A stretch of DNA of 64,000 bases from RH-AL1 sp965277355 (GTDB taxonomy: Bacteria > Pseudomonadota > Alphaproteobacteria > Rhizobiales > Beijerinckiaceae), in NCBI GenBank assembly GCA_965277355.1, contig CBDICN010000002.1, positions 1,984,001 to 2,048,000 on the forward strand, written 5' to 3'. The translations under genes were made by a program, and so were the position numbers. Within the stretch, counting starts at the first letter, position 1. Every line of letters begins with the position of its first letter. The notes under the pieces are model-generated. The model saw nothing but the letters and a program-made list of their open reading frames with translations. It searched no databases and was not told the origin of the DNA. Shown one piece after another: positions 17,550 to 26,871 of this stretch.

Positions 17550-17990
17550 GTGAAGGGGAAGGGGATCGGGTCGTTGCCGCAACCGGCCGGAACAGCCCGG
17601 CGGAAACCGCGGCTTCGAACGGAGCTGTCCGAGGCCGACGAGCAGCGCCTGACGGAGGCGGTCGCGCTGTTCGGCCTGCCGAAGGCCGAGGTAGTGCGCC
17701 GACTGATCCGCGCCTCCGTGCAGGCCGGTCCCGCCCTTTCGGCCGAGAACACGCGCGCTGTCGTTGAGCTGGCAAGCCAGGTGCGGATGGTCGGCCGAAA
17801 CCTATCGCAGCTCCTGAAGGCTATCCATCGGGGGCAGGCCGTGCGCATCGAAGACACCGAGGCGGTCTGGCGCGGGCTGCACGAGGTGATCGCGGCCATC
17901 AACGACGAGCTCACCGAAATGACCGTCGCCTATGGCTCGAGACTTTGCCGGGAGGCGAAGCTCATCCTGGCGGAAGAGATCCACGGATGA
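17550..17990 (+). CDS. MobC-like relaxosome accessory protein
   Basis: Predicted 146-aa protein. The N-terminal part 'LSEADEQRLTEAVALFGLPKAEVVRRLIRASV' looks like a ribbon-helix-helix fold. The C-terminal 'LASQVRMVGRNLSQLLKAIHRGQ' matches the 'vgrNLNQlak' signature of bacterial MobC proteins, which open DNA at oriT for the relaxase. The start is GTG. Its stop overlaps the relaxase ATG (ATGA at 17987-17990), so both are co-translated. Confidence 0.85.
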   Translation: MKGKGIGSLPQPAGTARRKPRLRTELSEADEQRLTEAVALFGLPKAEVVRRLIRASVQAGPALSAENTRAVVELASQVRMVGRNLSQLLKAIHRGQAVRIEDTEAVWRGLHEVIAAINDELTEMTVAYGSRLCREAKLILAEEIHG

Positions 17991-20302
17991 GCCGCTCCGC
18001 TCGGATCGAGTGGTGGCTTGAGCAAGTGGAGGCGACGCGCCGCGCTATCGGCGCGGCTCATGAGGAGCGAGGCCGGCCGCGGCCCTCCAGTCTCGTCGAT
18101 GACCGGTCGAGGGCGGTGCGGGTGGCGCCGCTGCCGAAGGTGGCGGCCGCCGCGCATGTCGTCCTTCGCGGGGCCACAATCACCGGAGGCCGCGACGAGG
18201 AGCGTGCGCGGTCGCTGCCGGCGAGCTCGGGTGGAGGAGGGGGAGCCGCATCGTCGGCCTCGCCCCGGTCCGGGAGCGCTTCGATTGTTGGTGGCAAGTC
18301 GATGGGCGGAAGCGGTCAGGCTGCCGTCGGACGCGCCCGGCAGCTCGCCGCGGGCTATCAACCCGCCGTCATCAAGGTGGTGTCCTATGCACGCGGTGCG
18401 GCACGCGCCACGGCGACGGGCCAGTATGTGCAGCGCGAGGACGTCGCCCTCGAAACGCACGACGGCCGGATGCTCGGCGATCGTGAAGCCGTGGCCGAGG
18501 AGATCAAGGGCTGGTCGGCCGGCTTCTCGAAGCGCGCGGAGAGCCAGGACGTCGCAGCGATCCGGCTCAAGCTGCATGGCGTGCGCGACACGCCGGAAGG
18601 CCGCGAGACGTACGAGAAGGCGATCACCGCCGGTTTTGCCGGTCATCGGCACGCTCTTCGGATCGACGCCGTTCCTTCGGGCGAGCTCGAGGCGCGGCTC
18701 GTCTTGGCCATGGCGGGGTCGCAGCGCGAGCGGTTTCGGGTGCGGGAGGAGCGCGTCGGCGATGAGGACGGGTTCAATCAGCGCCGTCTCGACGCGGCAT
18801 CGGAGAGCGCGGTCAAAGCGCGGATCCATGCCGCGACTGGGTTTCCAACGCACGTCATGAGCATCGATCCTGGTGCGACGAGTCATGGCCGCGACGGCGT
18901 CACCTATCGGCTGAACAAGCTCGTCGAAAAGGGCTCCGCGATCGATGAACGCGGCAAGGCGATCGCCAATGTGGCGGATGCCCGCGTCGCGGCGAGAGAG
19001 TGGGGACCGTCGCTCCGCTCGCAATCGTCACGCGACACGATGCACCTGATCGTCTCGGCGAAGGCTGGGACGGATATCGGCGCGCTGACGGCTGCGGTCC
19101 GCGCTTTTCTTCATGACCGCTTCGCCGACCACAAATTCATGTTCGGCGTCCATACTGACAAGGAGGCCGACGGGCATATCCATGCCCATGCCGTCATCAC
19201 CGTGAAGAACGAGTCCGGTCAGAAGATCCATCCTGGCCGCGACACTTTCAGCAATTGGCGCGAGGCCTATGCGGAGCATGCCCAGGCACAGGGGCTGAAG
19301 ATCGTCGCGACTTCCGCGCGAGAACGGGCGTCGTCGCAGAGCTACGGTCCGAAGGACAAGGCGATCGTCGACGCGGCGGAGCGTCCACGACCCGCGCGCG
19401 CGGCGCGGGACCGTGCCTACGCGACCGATCCAGCCAACAATCGGCTCATCGACAATGCCCGTCAGCGCATCCGTACTGCCCGAACCAATCCGATCCGGCT
19501 GCCTTCGTCAGAGTCTGACCGTCGGACCGTCAAGGAGAGTGTCGAGGCGTGGGCCGCGGTCGTCCGGGAAGCGCCAGATAACGCCATCGCCAAGGACATG
19601 CTCGAGCGGCTGACCATGGCGCAGGCCGTTGGGGGAATTCTCCACACGATCGAGAAGCGGGTCGACCATCTCACCAAGGAGGACCAGGATATGCCGATCA
19701 CATCGGAGCAGATGGCGAAGGACCTTCGCTCCATGAACGAGGCGGTCTCGCGCACGACCGATCTCCTCTACGGCGAGACGAAACACCAGTTCCGCGAGAC
19801 GTCGGCACGTTATCTCGAGACGCTTGCCAACCGGGTCGATCTGCAACAAGCGCAGGAGAGTGGGATCCAAGAGCTCACACGCGCCGAGGTCGAGAAAATA
19901 GCCGGTGCGAACGCAGACGCGCTGATCGAGCGCGCCGAGGCGGTGCGTATAAAGGAAGAGCGCGAGGCCGCCAACGCGCGGCTCCTTGCGGATCGAGCTG
20001 TCGAGGGCGAGCGACGGGAGGAAGCTCAAAGTGGCGTCGATCCAAACTCCCAACGCGAACTTCGCGCCGAACGCGCAATCGTCGTCGATTCTCGGCAGTC
20101 GGCGGCCCGCGAGGAGCGCGAGGCCGGGGCCGCCACAAAGGCAGAACGCCTGCTTGCCGAGCGTCCGGCCCAGCCTCTGCCGCAAGCGCTGATCCAGAGC
20201 GACGCCCTCGCCAAGCTCCGCCTGGAACAGGAAAACATCATTCGCGAACTGGAAGCGCAACGAGCCGCAACACAGTCGATCAAAGGGCAGCGGATGACGT
20301 GA
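17987..20302 (+). CDS. Relaxase (mobilisation nuclease)
   Basis: Predicted 771-aa relaxase that would nick oriT and pilot the strand in transfer. The early segment 'VIKVVSYARGAARATATGQYVQRED' (about residues 125-150) carries the likely catalytic Tyr. 'DTMHLIVSAKAGTD' and the metal-binding triad 'DGHIHAHAVITVKN' (near residue 395-405) mark the MobA/VirD2 core. The C-terminal 250 residues are helical and charged, without a recognised helicase or primase domain. The start is fixed by overlap with mobC. No type IV secretion genes lie in the window, so the element is probably mobilisable and not self-transmissible. Confidence 0.9.
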   Translation: MSRSARIEWWLEQVEATRRAIGAAHEERGRPRPSSLVDDRSRAVRVAPLPKVAAAAHVVLRGATITGGRDEERARSLPASSGGGGGAASSASPRSGSASIVGGKSMGGSGQAAVGRARQLAAGYQPAVIKVVSYARGAARATATGQYVQREDVALETHDGRMLGDREAVAEEIKGWSAGFSKRAESQDVAAIRLKLHGVRDTPEGRETYEKAITAGFAGHRHALRIDAVPSGELEARLVLAMAGSQRERFRVREERVGDEDGFNQRRLDAASESAVKARIHAATGFPTHVMSIDPGATSHGRDGVTYRLNKLVEKGSAIDERGKAIANVADARVAAREWGPSLRSQSSRDTMHLIVSAKAGTDIGALTAAVRAFLHDRFADHKFMFGVHTDKEADGHIHAHAVITVKNESGQKIHPGRDTFSNWREAYAEHAQAQGLKIVATSARERASSQSYGPKDKAIVDAAERPRPARAARDRAYATDPANNRLIDNARQRIRTARTNPIRLPSSESDRRTVKESVEAWAAVVREAPDNAIAKDMLERLTMAQAVGGILHTIEKRVDHLTKEDQDMPITSEQMAKDLRSMNEAVSRTTDLLYGETKHQFRETSARYLETLANRVDLQQAQESGIQELTRAEVEKIAGANADALIERAEAVRIKEEREAANARLLADRAVEGERREEAQSGVDPNSQRELRAERAIVVDSRQSAAREEREAGAATKAERLLAERPAQPLPQALIQSDALAKLRLEQENIIRELEAQRAATQSIKGQRMT

Positions 20303-20329
20303 GATCAGCTGAGCGCGGCTGCAGACTTT

Positions 20330-21064
20330 TTAGCGGATCAGCTTGATTCGCAGCGCGGTAGCGATGGCATGGGCCTTGTTCACCGCTCCGAGCTTGTTGC
20401 GGGCGGACAGCAGGTGCTTGACGATGGTAGATTTGGAAATCCCGAGGATCACCGAGATTTCCCAATCGGTCTTTCCCTCGGCCGCCCAGAGCAGGCAGTC
20501 GAATTCTCGAGGTGTGAGATCGTCCGCGGTCTCCGCCTGATCGGATCGCAATTGCAAGAGTCTGCCGATGGCGTAGTTGGTCGCAAAGCCGAGCGCGGCT
20601 CGCTCTTCATCGCTGATTTCGACATGGCGGCCGCCGAACGAGACAGCGCTCACGCTGTCGTCGAGTAGGGTGATGGAAATCACGTACCCGTCCCGAAGGC
20701 CGAATGCCGAAGCTTCTCCTTGGATCAGCTCAACGTCGCCAGGGCGGTCGCATGAATCGTATGCCTCGCTCCAGCTGAACGGGTTCCGATCGACCTGGAG
20801 ACGTCGGACGATGGGGTCTCGGAGGAGATAACCCTCGGCGCTGTAGCGCTGAGCCCACTCCGTCGGAAAGTGTTGTAGCAAAATGCGAGCGTCGATATCG
20901 TGCCGACTGAGTCGCGCGATCGGCACAAGACCGCCGAACACCGTCGTCAGGCCGAACTGAGACGACACGTTCAGCAGAGCTGCCTGTACCTCAGACTTGT
21001 CCTCGGCCTGCCCAATGGTTTCGACATAATCCCAGGTTCTGTGAAGGTGATTTTGCAAGCTCAT
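20330..21064 (-). CDS. LuxR-type quorum-sensing regulator (solo)
   Basis: Predicted 244-aa regulator. The N-terminal autoinducer-binding domain keeps key pocket residues: W70 and Y74 in 'FPTEWAQRYSAEGY', D83-P84 in 'RDPIVRRL' and the Trp of 'NPFSWSEAY'. The C-terminal LuxR helix-turn-helix reads 'LTPREFDCLLWAAEGKTDWEISVILGISKSTIVKHLLSARNKLG'. No luxI homologue lies nearby, so it is a solo receptor. It converges on the relaxase gene. An inverted repeat 29 bases upstream may be its operator. Confidence 0.92.
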   Translation of the reverse strand: MSLQNHLHRTWDYVETIGQAEDKSEVQAALLNVSSQFGLTTVFGGLVPIARLSRHDIDARILLQHFPTEWAQRYSAEGYLLRDPIVRRLQVDRNPFSWSEAYDSCDRPGDVELIQGEASAFGLRDGYVISITLLDDSVSAVSFGGRHVEISDEERAALGFATNYAIGRLLQLRSDQAETADDLTPREFDCLLWAAEGKTDWEISVILGISKSTIVKHLLSARNKLGAVNKAHAIATALRIKLIR

Positions 21065-21092
21065 TTCGCTCGCGCACTACAGATTTGTGATC

Positions 21093-21120
21093 GGGTTGTC
21101 ACCCCTTGTAAGAACAACCC
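21093..21120. promoter_or_regulatory. Inverted repeat upstream of luxR, possible operator
   Basis: GGGTTGT (21093-21099) and ACAACCC (21114-21120) are separated by 14 bases, 29-56 bases before the luxR ATG. The spacing and position fit a dimeric regulator site over the promoter. Confidence 0.4.
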
Positions 21121-21275
21121 AGCCACGCAATTCGCGGGCGTCAGGACCCAAGGGGGCTGATCAGCGACAACGGGCGGCCGATCCGTAAGCATCCGGTGAC
21201 GGCCGTCTTGCGGCGGGGATAGCGGAGCGCTCTGCATCCGACCTTAAGATGCCGCTTAAAAAGCGATGATGGGCT

Positions 21276-21959
21276 TCAGACCGCTCCGATCAGTCTCGCC
21301 TCGAGAAGGTCGATCTTTGCTCGGCCGTACATCTGGCGTTTGACCATCTTGAGCTTGTTGATCTGCCCCTCGGTCTGGCCATTCGACCAAGGCTCGATGA
21401 CTTCAGCGCGGACGGCATCCCTGGTCTTATGATCCCGGCCGCAAACGAAGCGAGCAGGCTCGTGCCCGCGTCGGTGAGCTACGCATCCAGATCGGCCTCG
21501 ACCTTCATGCGGATCATGCTGTGGAAGCACAACGCGCAGCAGTGTGTCGTTGCTGACTGGCAGCATCAGCCGCTTGGCGAAGGACGCGGCAGGCCGGCCG
21601 CCGAGCGCCAGGCCGAGATGATGCACGAGCCCGTCGAGTCGAGCCGTCCTGCGCGAGCGGACCGGCAGTACGGCTTCATTGAAGCGCTCGGCGAAGATCC
21701 GCCTCGGGCAATCCGACGCCTCGCAGCAAAAGCGCCTTGTCACGACCTGCAGGCGAACAAGCCGACCCGAGCACGGCAGGTCCGAGAGGCGTCCCACGTA
21801 GCGGCTATGGATGCGCCGGGACGGCGAGGCGCAGAGCGGGCAGACCACCATGCGCGCAGCGGCGCGAACCACGAGACAGATCTTATCGTCGCCGCGTGTC
21901 TCGCTCTCAACGATCAAACCGTTCGGGACCAAAGATGCAATCCGACAGCTGGCTGGCAT
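21276..21959 (-). pseudogene. ISL3-family transposase, internally deleted
   Basis: The N-terminal zinc-binding part is present: 'VCPLCASPSRRIHSRYVGRLSDLPCSGRLVRL' and 'CCEASDCPRRIFAERF'. The C-terminal block 'EPWSNGQTEGQINKLKMVKRQMYGRAKIDLLEARLIGA' is also there. About half the protein, including most of the catalytic core, is missing between them, leaving some 225 of roughly 400-550 residues. The element cannot transpose itself. Confidence 0.85.
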
Positions 21960-22213
21960 GTTGCTGATTCTCCTCGAGCAGCACCAAGCCATCGGCAAAC
22001 ATCATCGAATGTGAGTAAGACCCTTTTGCAGGCCGGATAACACGATAAGCCTCTATTCGCATGTAACCGGCATGCTCTATCTCGCGAAGACCCCTTATCC
22101 GCGACAATTAAGTCGCGCGATGATGTCGATCGACCTTAGCGGACAAGCCGAGAAGTCGCAGGTGCGGCTGACCGCCTGTCCGCGAGTGAAGACTGAACAA
22201 AGGTTGTCTGATC

Positions 22214-22522
22214 ATGACCAAGACTGCTCTTTTTGTCGCCACTGCCGCAGCGATGGCTTACATGCCACTTGCCGCGTTCGCCGATACTCCGATCGCGCTG
22301 GGTGGCTCGGATGTTACGGGCGCTCACGCCTTGAGCATGCACGGCCACGTTTTCGATGCCTCCCCCTTTCAGGCGGAACGGGTCGAGACGGGTGTGCTGA
22401 CCGACCGGGTGACGAGGCATACGATGCGGGTCGTCAAGTTCCGCGACGGACACATGATGGCGCTCGTCTCTATGAAGGACATGCTCGCACGCCACGGCAG
22501 AGACCGACGCCACGCTCGATGA
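22214..22522 (+). CDS. Small secreted protein, related to the one at 39159
   Basis: Predicted 102-aa protein with a signal peptide ('MTKTALFVATAAAMAYMPLAAFA') and a mature part of about 78 residues. The segment 'TRHTMRVVKFRDGHMMALVSM' resembles 'TGHKVNVVKMKNGHMMVLVPF' of the protein at 39159-39428, so the two form a small family. Function is unknown. It lies between dead insertion sequences, and a short hairpin (22100-22117) lies upstream. Confidence 0.7.
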   Translation: MTKTALFVATAAAMAYMPLAAFADTPIALGGSDVTGAHALSMHGHVFDASPFQAERVETGVLTDRVTRHTMRVVKFRDGHMMALVSMKDMLARHGRDRRHAR

Positions 22523-22708
22523 ACGAGGTGCGCGTTCGAATGGTCATAGAAGATGAACTCGCGGTCGACGTCGGCTGCGAGCGAAACGGCGGCGAGCAGT
22601 CGAAATGGCGTGGGTAAAGCGTAACCCGACAGGTCGACGCCGACGGCAGTCAACGTGCCAGCGTCGCGCGGGATCCCTATCGTGGTGTCGTCCATCGTAA
22701 GCTTGCTC

Positions 22709-23683
22709 ATGATTGATGAACAGGCCTTGCGAGCGCGTTTCGACGCACTCGATCCGCATCTCGACGAGCGCCAGCGGCGCTTGTTCGCCGCCAGCGAGGC
22801 GAAGGCGGCGGGCTGGGGCGGCATCGTCGCGGTCGCTGGCATCACCGGCCGGGCGCCGAGCACGATCGGGCGCGGGCTGCATGATCTGACCGCGACGACC
22901 CCGCTGGAGCCGGGGCGGGTGCGACGCAAGGGCGGAGGTCGCAAATCGTTGGTGGCGACCAATCCCGAGCTTCTGAAGGATCTGAACGGCCTCGTCGAAC
23001 CCGGCGCGCGCGGCGATCCCATGTCGCCCCTGCGCTGGACGTGCAAGAGCTTGTCGCGGCTGGTGAGCGATCTCGCGGCCCTCGGCTACAAGATCGGCTG
23101 CACCGTGCTGGCCGAGCTGTTGAAGGCCCAAGGTTCAGCTTGCAGGCGAACCGCAAGACGCTGGAAGGCTCAGATCATCCCGATCGGGATGCGCAGTTCG
23201 CCGTCCTCAATGCCGCCGTGAAAGCGGCGCTGGCCGAGGGCCAGCCGGTTATCTCCGTCGACACCAAGAAGAAGGAGCTCGTCGGCGATTTCAAGAACAA
23301 CGGTCGCGAATGGCGCCCCAAGGGCGATCCCGAAGCGGTCCGCGTGCATGACTTCCTCATCAAGGAGCTGGGGAGGGCGGTGCCATACGGGGTTTACGAT
23401 CTCGCCGCCAGCACCGGCTGGGTCAGCGTCGGCATGGACAACGACACCTCGGCCTTCGCCGTCAACACGATCCGGCGCTGGTGGCGCGAGGTCGGCCGGA
23501 TCCGCTATCCCCGGGCGGCGCGCCTCGTCGTCACCGCTCCCTTCGACAAGCTCAGGAGGCGGCGGCAGCAACAGCTCGCGCGGGCGCCTGTGGAAAGTCG
23601 AGCTGCAAGGTCTCGCCGACGAGCTCGGCATCGCCATCGAGATCCACCATCTCGCCGGTTGCGCAACGCAAGATGCCCAGTGA
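22709..23683 (+). pseudogene. ISAzo13-family transposase, frameshifted and truncated
   Basis: The start 'MIDEQALRARFDALDPHLDERQRRLFAASEAKAAGWGG' is typical. A base lost near 23133 moves the reading to 'SLQANRKTLEGSDHPDRDAQF' and 'VISVDTKKKELVGDFKNNGREW'. A second shift near 23567 gives 'GSNSSRGRLWKVELQGLADELGIAIEIHHLAG', where the gene breaks off. The final 70-80 residues and the right end are absent. Confidence 0.88.
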
Positions 23684-23765
23684 ACCCAAGCCGATCTTCG
23701 GGGCGGATCGGATGCAAATCGCGCCAGTGACATCATGCGTTGCGCCCCGACGAACGGTGGCGGTT

Positions 23766-24164
23766 TCAGCCAGGATGGCGAGCAGGCTCAATCTTGCCGG
23801 TGTCGATGAATTGGCGGTGCCGCACGATCTTACCATCCCTCACCTCCCAGATGTGAGAGTAGTCGGCCTCCACATGCTTTCCGGTCACTCGATTGGTCCC
23901 TTTGAACCGCCCCACCGACACTACCTTACCGCCATCGCAGATAAATTCGTGCGGCGTCAGTGTGTACGGCTCCCATTCTTGCATTGCGGGCACGAGCATG
24001 CCCTCAAGAACCTTCTGCGGGCCTCGGCCGTCGACCTTATAGTCTATCATGGTAACCCACTCGATGTCGTCGGACATCAGAGCGAGAGCGCCGCCTGCAT
24101 CGCCAGCGGTCAGTTTCGCGTAAAGCTCCTTTACGATCTCAAGGGGTGTTCCCATCGCGGTCAT
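23766..24164 (-). CDS. SnoaL/NTF2-like protein (ketosteroid-isomerase fold)
   Basis: Predicted 132-aa single-domain protein. 'EIVKELYAKLTAGDAGGALALMSDDIEW' is the N-terminal helix pair of the SnoaL-like fold, and 'SHIWEVRDGKIVRHRQFIDT' is its C-terminal strand pair. It is clearly related to the protein at 32736-33119, with 'YKVDGRGP.KV.EG' shared. The substrate is unknown. An ATG at 24155 is an alternative start with better spacing from AGGA. Confidence 0.85.
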   Translation of the reverse strand: MTAMGTPLEIVKELYAKLTAGDAGGALALMSDDIEWVTMIDYKVDGRGPQKVLEGMLVPAMQEWEPYTLTPHEFICDGGKVVSVGRFKGTNRVTGKHVEADYSHIWEVRDGKIVRHRQFIDTGKIEPARHPG

Positions 24165-24549
24165 CCTATTTTCCGGTTACGAGACCGACATCGAGGGTAG
24201 TCTTGCAGCGGCTAGCTAGCTATTCTCTTTCCGCTCGGGCGACGTAGTCGCTAAGATTGGTAGACTCCCTTTCGCAAAATGGAAGGGCTTGGCCCAAGTT
24301 GGACAGGCGAACTGAGGGCGGCGCATTCGAACTCAGGGTCGCGAACACCTGCCACTCAAAAACGACGTTGGGACTGGACGTCTTAAGCCTCCCATTAAAT
24401 GGAAGGTCAGTTCCCAAAGTCGGTGTCTACTGCCCTCATTTTTGCTGGGCGATCTTACCGCCGCCCCGCCTTCCTCGTCCCGGCCATCGCGCAAGAGGCT
24501 CGCGGCGCGAACCGGAGTAGTCCACCCCGCCACGCCATTGTGCTTGGCG
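24165..24549. other. Intergenic stretch, nothing recognised
   Basis: 385 bp of mixed composition between the NTF2-like gene and the membrane-protein gene. Short open frames on both strands have no family features. Confidence 0.5.
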
Positions 24550-24885
24550 TCAGCCTCGCCAGAAGGTCATGACCAGACCGCCGGCCACGATCAGACTGCC
24601 TCCCGCCAAAGTCGATTGCGTGGGCCTCCCTTCGAAAACGAAGAGGTTCATCGCCTGCGCAACAACGAAGAACAAGGTGATGTAGACGCCGAGGAGTCGG
24701 CCGAAGTCCCAAGGCGGCGCGTTCAACACGAGACCATATCCGAATAGCACCAGTGCACCGAGCGTAAACAGGAGAATGCGGGCAAGGCCCTGATGGTCGT
24801 GAAGACCCTTTCGCACCAAAGCGTCACCAGCAGCCTCCAGAACGGCTGCAAGCAACAAGACAGCATAGATCGTGAGGGGCCGCAT
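24550..24885 (-). CDS. Small four-helix membrane protein (EamA/SMR-like)
   Basis: Predicted 111-aa protein with four hydrophobic segments: 'LTIYAVLLLAAVLEAAGDAL', 'ILLFTLGALVLFGYGLVL', 'GVYITLFFVVAQAMNLFVF' and 'LAGGSLIVAGGLVMTFW'. The first helix with its glutamate ('LEAAGDALVRKGL') resembles small multidrug-resistance/EamA half-transporters. The ATG at 24885 excludes a basic leader. It lies between the NTF2-like gene and the DapA-type operon, on the same strand. Confidence 0.7.
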   Translation of the reverse strand: MRPLTIYAVLLLAAVLEAAGDALVRKGLHDHQGLARILLFTLGALVLFGYGLVLNAPPWDFGRLLGVYITLFFVVAQAMNLFVFEGRPTQSTLAGGSLIVAGGLVMTFWRG

Positions 24886-25062
24886 GCCGGTCTCGCTCTG
24901 AGAGGTTAGGCTCGATCGCGTTACGGTCGAGGTCGCGCGCCGATCGTTCAGCTGCATTTTCCGCGAACAACAATCCCCGATCTACGCGAAAGAGGCAGCG
25001 AACAGATCGCTGCCTCCGGAGTAATGCCCGCAATCAAGCCTGCGCCTTCCCACCGCCCTTCG

Positions 25063-25974
25063 CTATTCGGCGGCGGTCTGCAGTTCGGTTCTCGGCACCA
25101 AACGAGTAAGCATCTCTTGAAGCTTGGCGATCCCCTCTTGCGAAAGCGGCTCGAGCGGCTTCCTCGGACGCCCGACGTCGAGGCCCATGAGTTTGAGCCC
25201 CGCCTTGATCGTCGTCGGCAGGCCGCCCGTCATGATGAATTCGAGCAGCGGAAGCTGCTGGAAGAACAAAGCCCGGCCGTGCGCGAGATCGCCTTTGGCC
25301 ATCGTGTCGAAGAACTCGAGGTTCAGCTCCGGGATGAGGTTAGGCGCGGCTGTGCACCACCCCTTTGCGCCGACCGCTAAGGCCTCGAAGGCCAGCGTAT
25401 TGCTGCCGTTGTAGAACGCGATGGCGCCGTCCGACAGCGCATGCAGCTTGTGCATGCGCTGAATGTCGCCGGTGCTCTCCTTGACCATGGTGACGTTGTC
25501 GATCTCGCGCACGATCTTGGCGATCAGCGCCGGCTGCATGTCGATGCCGCTCGTGGCCGGGTTGTTGTAGAGCATAATGGGCAAGCTGATGCTTTCGGCG
25601 ATCGCGGCGAAGTGCTTGAAGATCTCGGCCTCGTTCAGCTTCCAGTACGAGATCGGGAGCACCATGACCGCGTCGGCGCCGACCTGCTCGGCGAACTTGG
25701 CGCGACGAACGGCCTTTGCCGTGGTAAGGTCGGAGATGCCGACGATCGTGGGAACGCGCTGCGCGACGGTCTTCACGGAAGTCTCGGCGACCTGCTCCCA
25801 TTCAGCCTCGGAGAGGTAGGCGCTCTCGCCCGTGCTGCCCAGCGGCGCGACGGCGTGGACGCCGTAACCGACGAGCTTCTCGATGGACGTGCCGAAGGCG
25901 CGCAAGTCGACCGTGTCGTCGTCCTTTATCGGGGTGATGGGATAGGCGATGATGCCGTGAAACTGCTTGCTCAT
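25063..25974 (-). CDS. DapA-family aldolase/lyase
   Basis: Predicted 303-aa TIM-barrel Schiff-base lyase. The pyruvate-binding loop is 'PLGSTGESAYLSEAEW', the catalytic Tyr lies in 'PIMLYNNPATSG' and the Schiff-base Lys in 'TMVKESTGD'. True dihydrodipicolinate synthases carry an Arg two or three residues after 'YN.P', which is absent here, so another 2-keto-acid aldolase or dehydratase role is more likely. An AAAGGAG site precedes the ATG. It is the last gene of the permease-aldolase-lyase operon. Confidence 0.88.
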   Translation of the reverse strand: MSKQFHGIIAYPITPIKDDDTVDLRAFGTSIEKLVGYGVHAVAPLGSTGESAYLSEAEWEQVAETSVKTVAQRVPTIVGISDLTTAKAVRRAKFAEQVGADAVMVLPISYWKLNEAEIFKHFAAIAESISLPIMLYNNPATSGIDMQPALIAKIVREIDNVTMVKESTGDIQRMHKLHALSDGAIAFYNGSNTLAFEALAVGAKGWCTAAPNLIPELNLEFFDTMAKGDLAHGRALFFQQLPLLEFIMTGGLPTTIKAGLKLMGLDVGRPRKPLEPLSQEGIAKLQEMLTRLVPRTELQTAAE

Positions 25975-25997
25975 GCTCGTCTCCTTTCGAAAACCGT

Positions 25998-26792
25998 TCA
26001 GTCGACGTCCGTGAAGACGTCGTGGTGTGTCTTCAGCGCCCGGCGCGCGTAATAGGCGAAGGCGACCTGGTAGCGTTTCGGCGTCGACACCCAATCGTGC
26101 GCTTCGCGCGCCAGCAGTTCCGGAACCGGCTTGATCGGGCCGACCGCTCTCGCCAGGAGCTGCATGTGCGCGGCGCGCTCCATCAGGATCGCCAGGATGC
26201 AGGCCTCCTCGACGGACTCGCCGGTGACCAGCATGCCGTGATGCGACAGCAGGATTGCGCGCTTCGCGCCGAGGGCAGCGGAAATGAGGATCCCTTCGTC
26301 ATTGCCGACAGGGATGCCGGGCCACTTCTCGAGGAACGCGCAATCCTCGAACAAGGGGCACATGTCCATGTGCGAGATCTCGAGAGGCACCTCGAGCATT
26401 GAGAGCGCCGAGCAATACAGCGGATGGGTATGGATGATGCAGTTGATCTTCGGGTGCTCGCGATAGATCCAGGTGTGGAAGCGGTTCGCGGGATTTGGAA
26501 TTCCCCTCCCCTCGAGCGCCTCCAGGTCTTCGTTGACGCAGAGCAGGCTGTCTTCGCGTATCTCGTCGAAACCGTTTCCGAAGGGTTGCGTGTAGTAGGT
26601 CCCGGGTGTTTCGGCACGAGCCGTGATCTGACCAACAACGCCAGAATCGTGACCGGCGTCGAATAAGATGCGGCAGGTCAGAGCGAGCTGCTGGCGGGTG
26701 TCGTAGGCCAGGTTCTCGCTGAATTCGGCGGCCAAGCGATCCTTCGCGTTTGCGACGATCTCGTCCTTGCTGGCCGCGAGTGTCTTACTCAT
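25998..26792 (-). CDS. Class II aldolase/adducin family protein
   Basis: Predicted 264-aa metal-dependent aldolase/epimerase-fold protein. Zinc ligands are visible in 'CIIHTHPLYCSALS' and 'ILLSHHGMLVTGESVEEA'. The N-terminal 'LALTCRILFDAGHDSGVVGQITAR' is the family's substrate-loop region. It lies between the permease and DapA-family genes with short gaps (79 and 23 bp), pointing to one catabolic operon. The substrate, perhaps a hydroxylated or branched acid, cannot be named. Confidence 0.88.
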   Translation of the reverse strand: MSKTLAASKDEIVANAKDRLAAEFSENLAYDTRQQLALTCRILFDAGHDSGVVGQITARAETPGTYYTQPFGNGFDEIREDSLLCVNEDLEALEGRGIPNPANRFHTWIYREHPKINCIIHTHPLYCSALSMLEVPLEISHMDMCPLFEDCAFLEKWPGIPVGNDEGILISAALGAKRAILLSHHGMLVTGESVEEACILAILMERAAHMQLLARAVGPIKPVPELLAREAHDWVSTPKRYQVAFAYYARRALKTHHDVFTDVD

Positions 26793-26871
26793 AACGCGCC
26801 TCCTACGCCGCATGCCGTTGTTTGTCGGGATGAAAGGACACGGCGCGTGCCGTGTCCTCCTAGAGCGCTTA

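Noticed and set aside
25063..25974. Assignment as dihydrodipicolinate synthase (dapA)
   Set aside because: The arginine typical of that enzyme is absent and the context is catabolic, so only the family is named.
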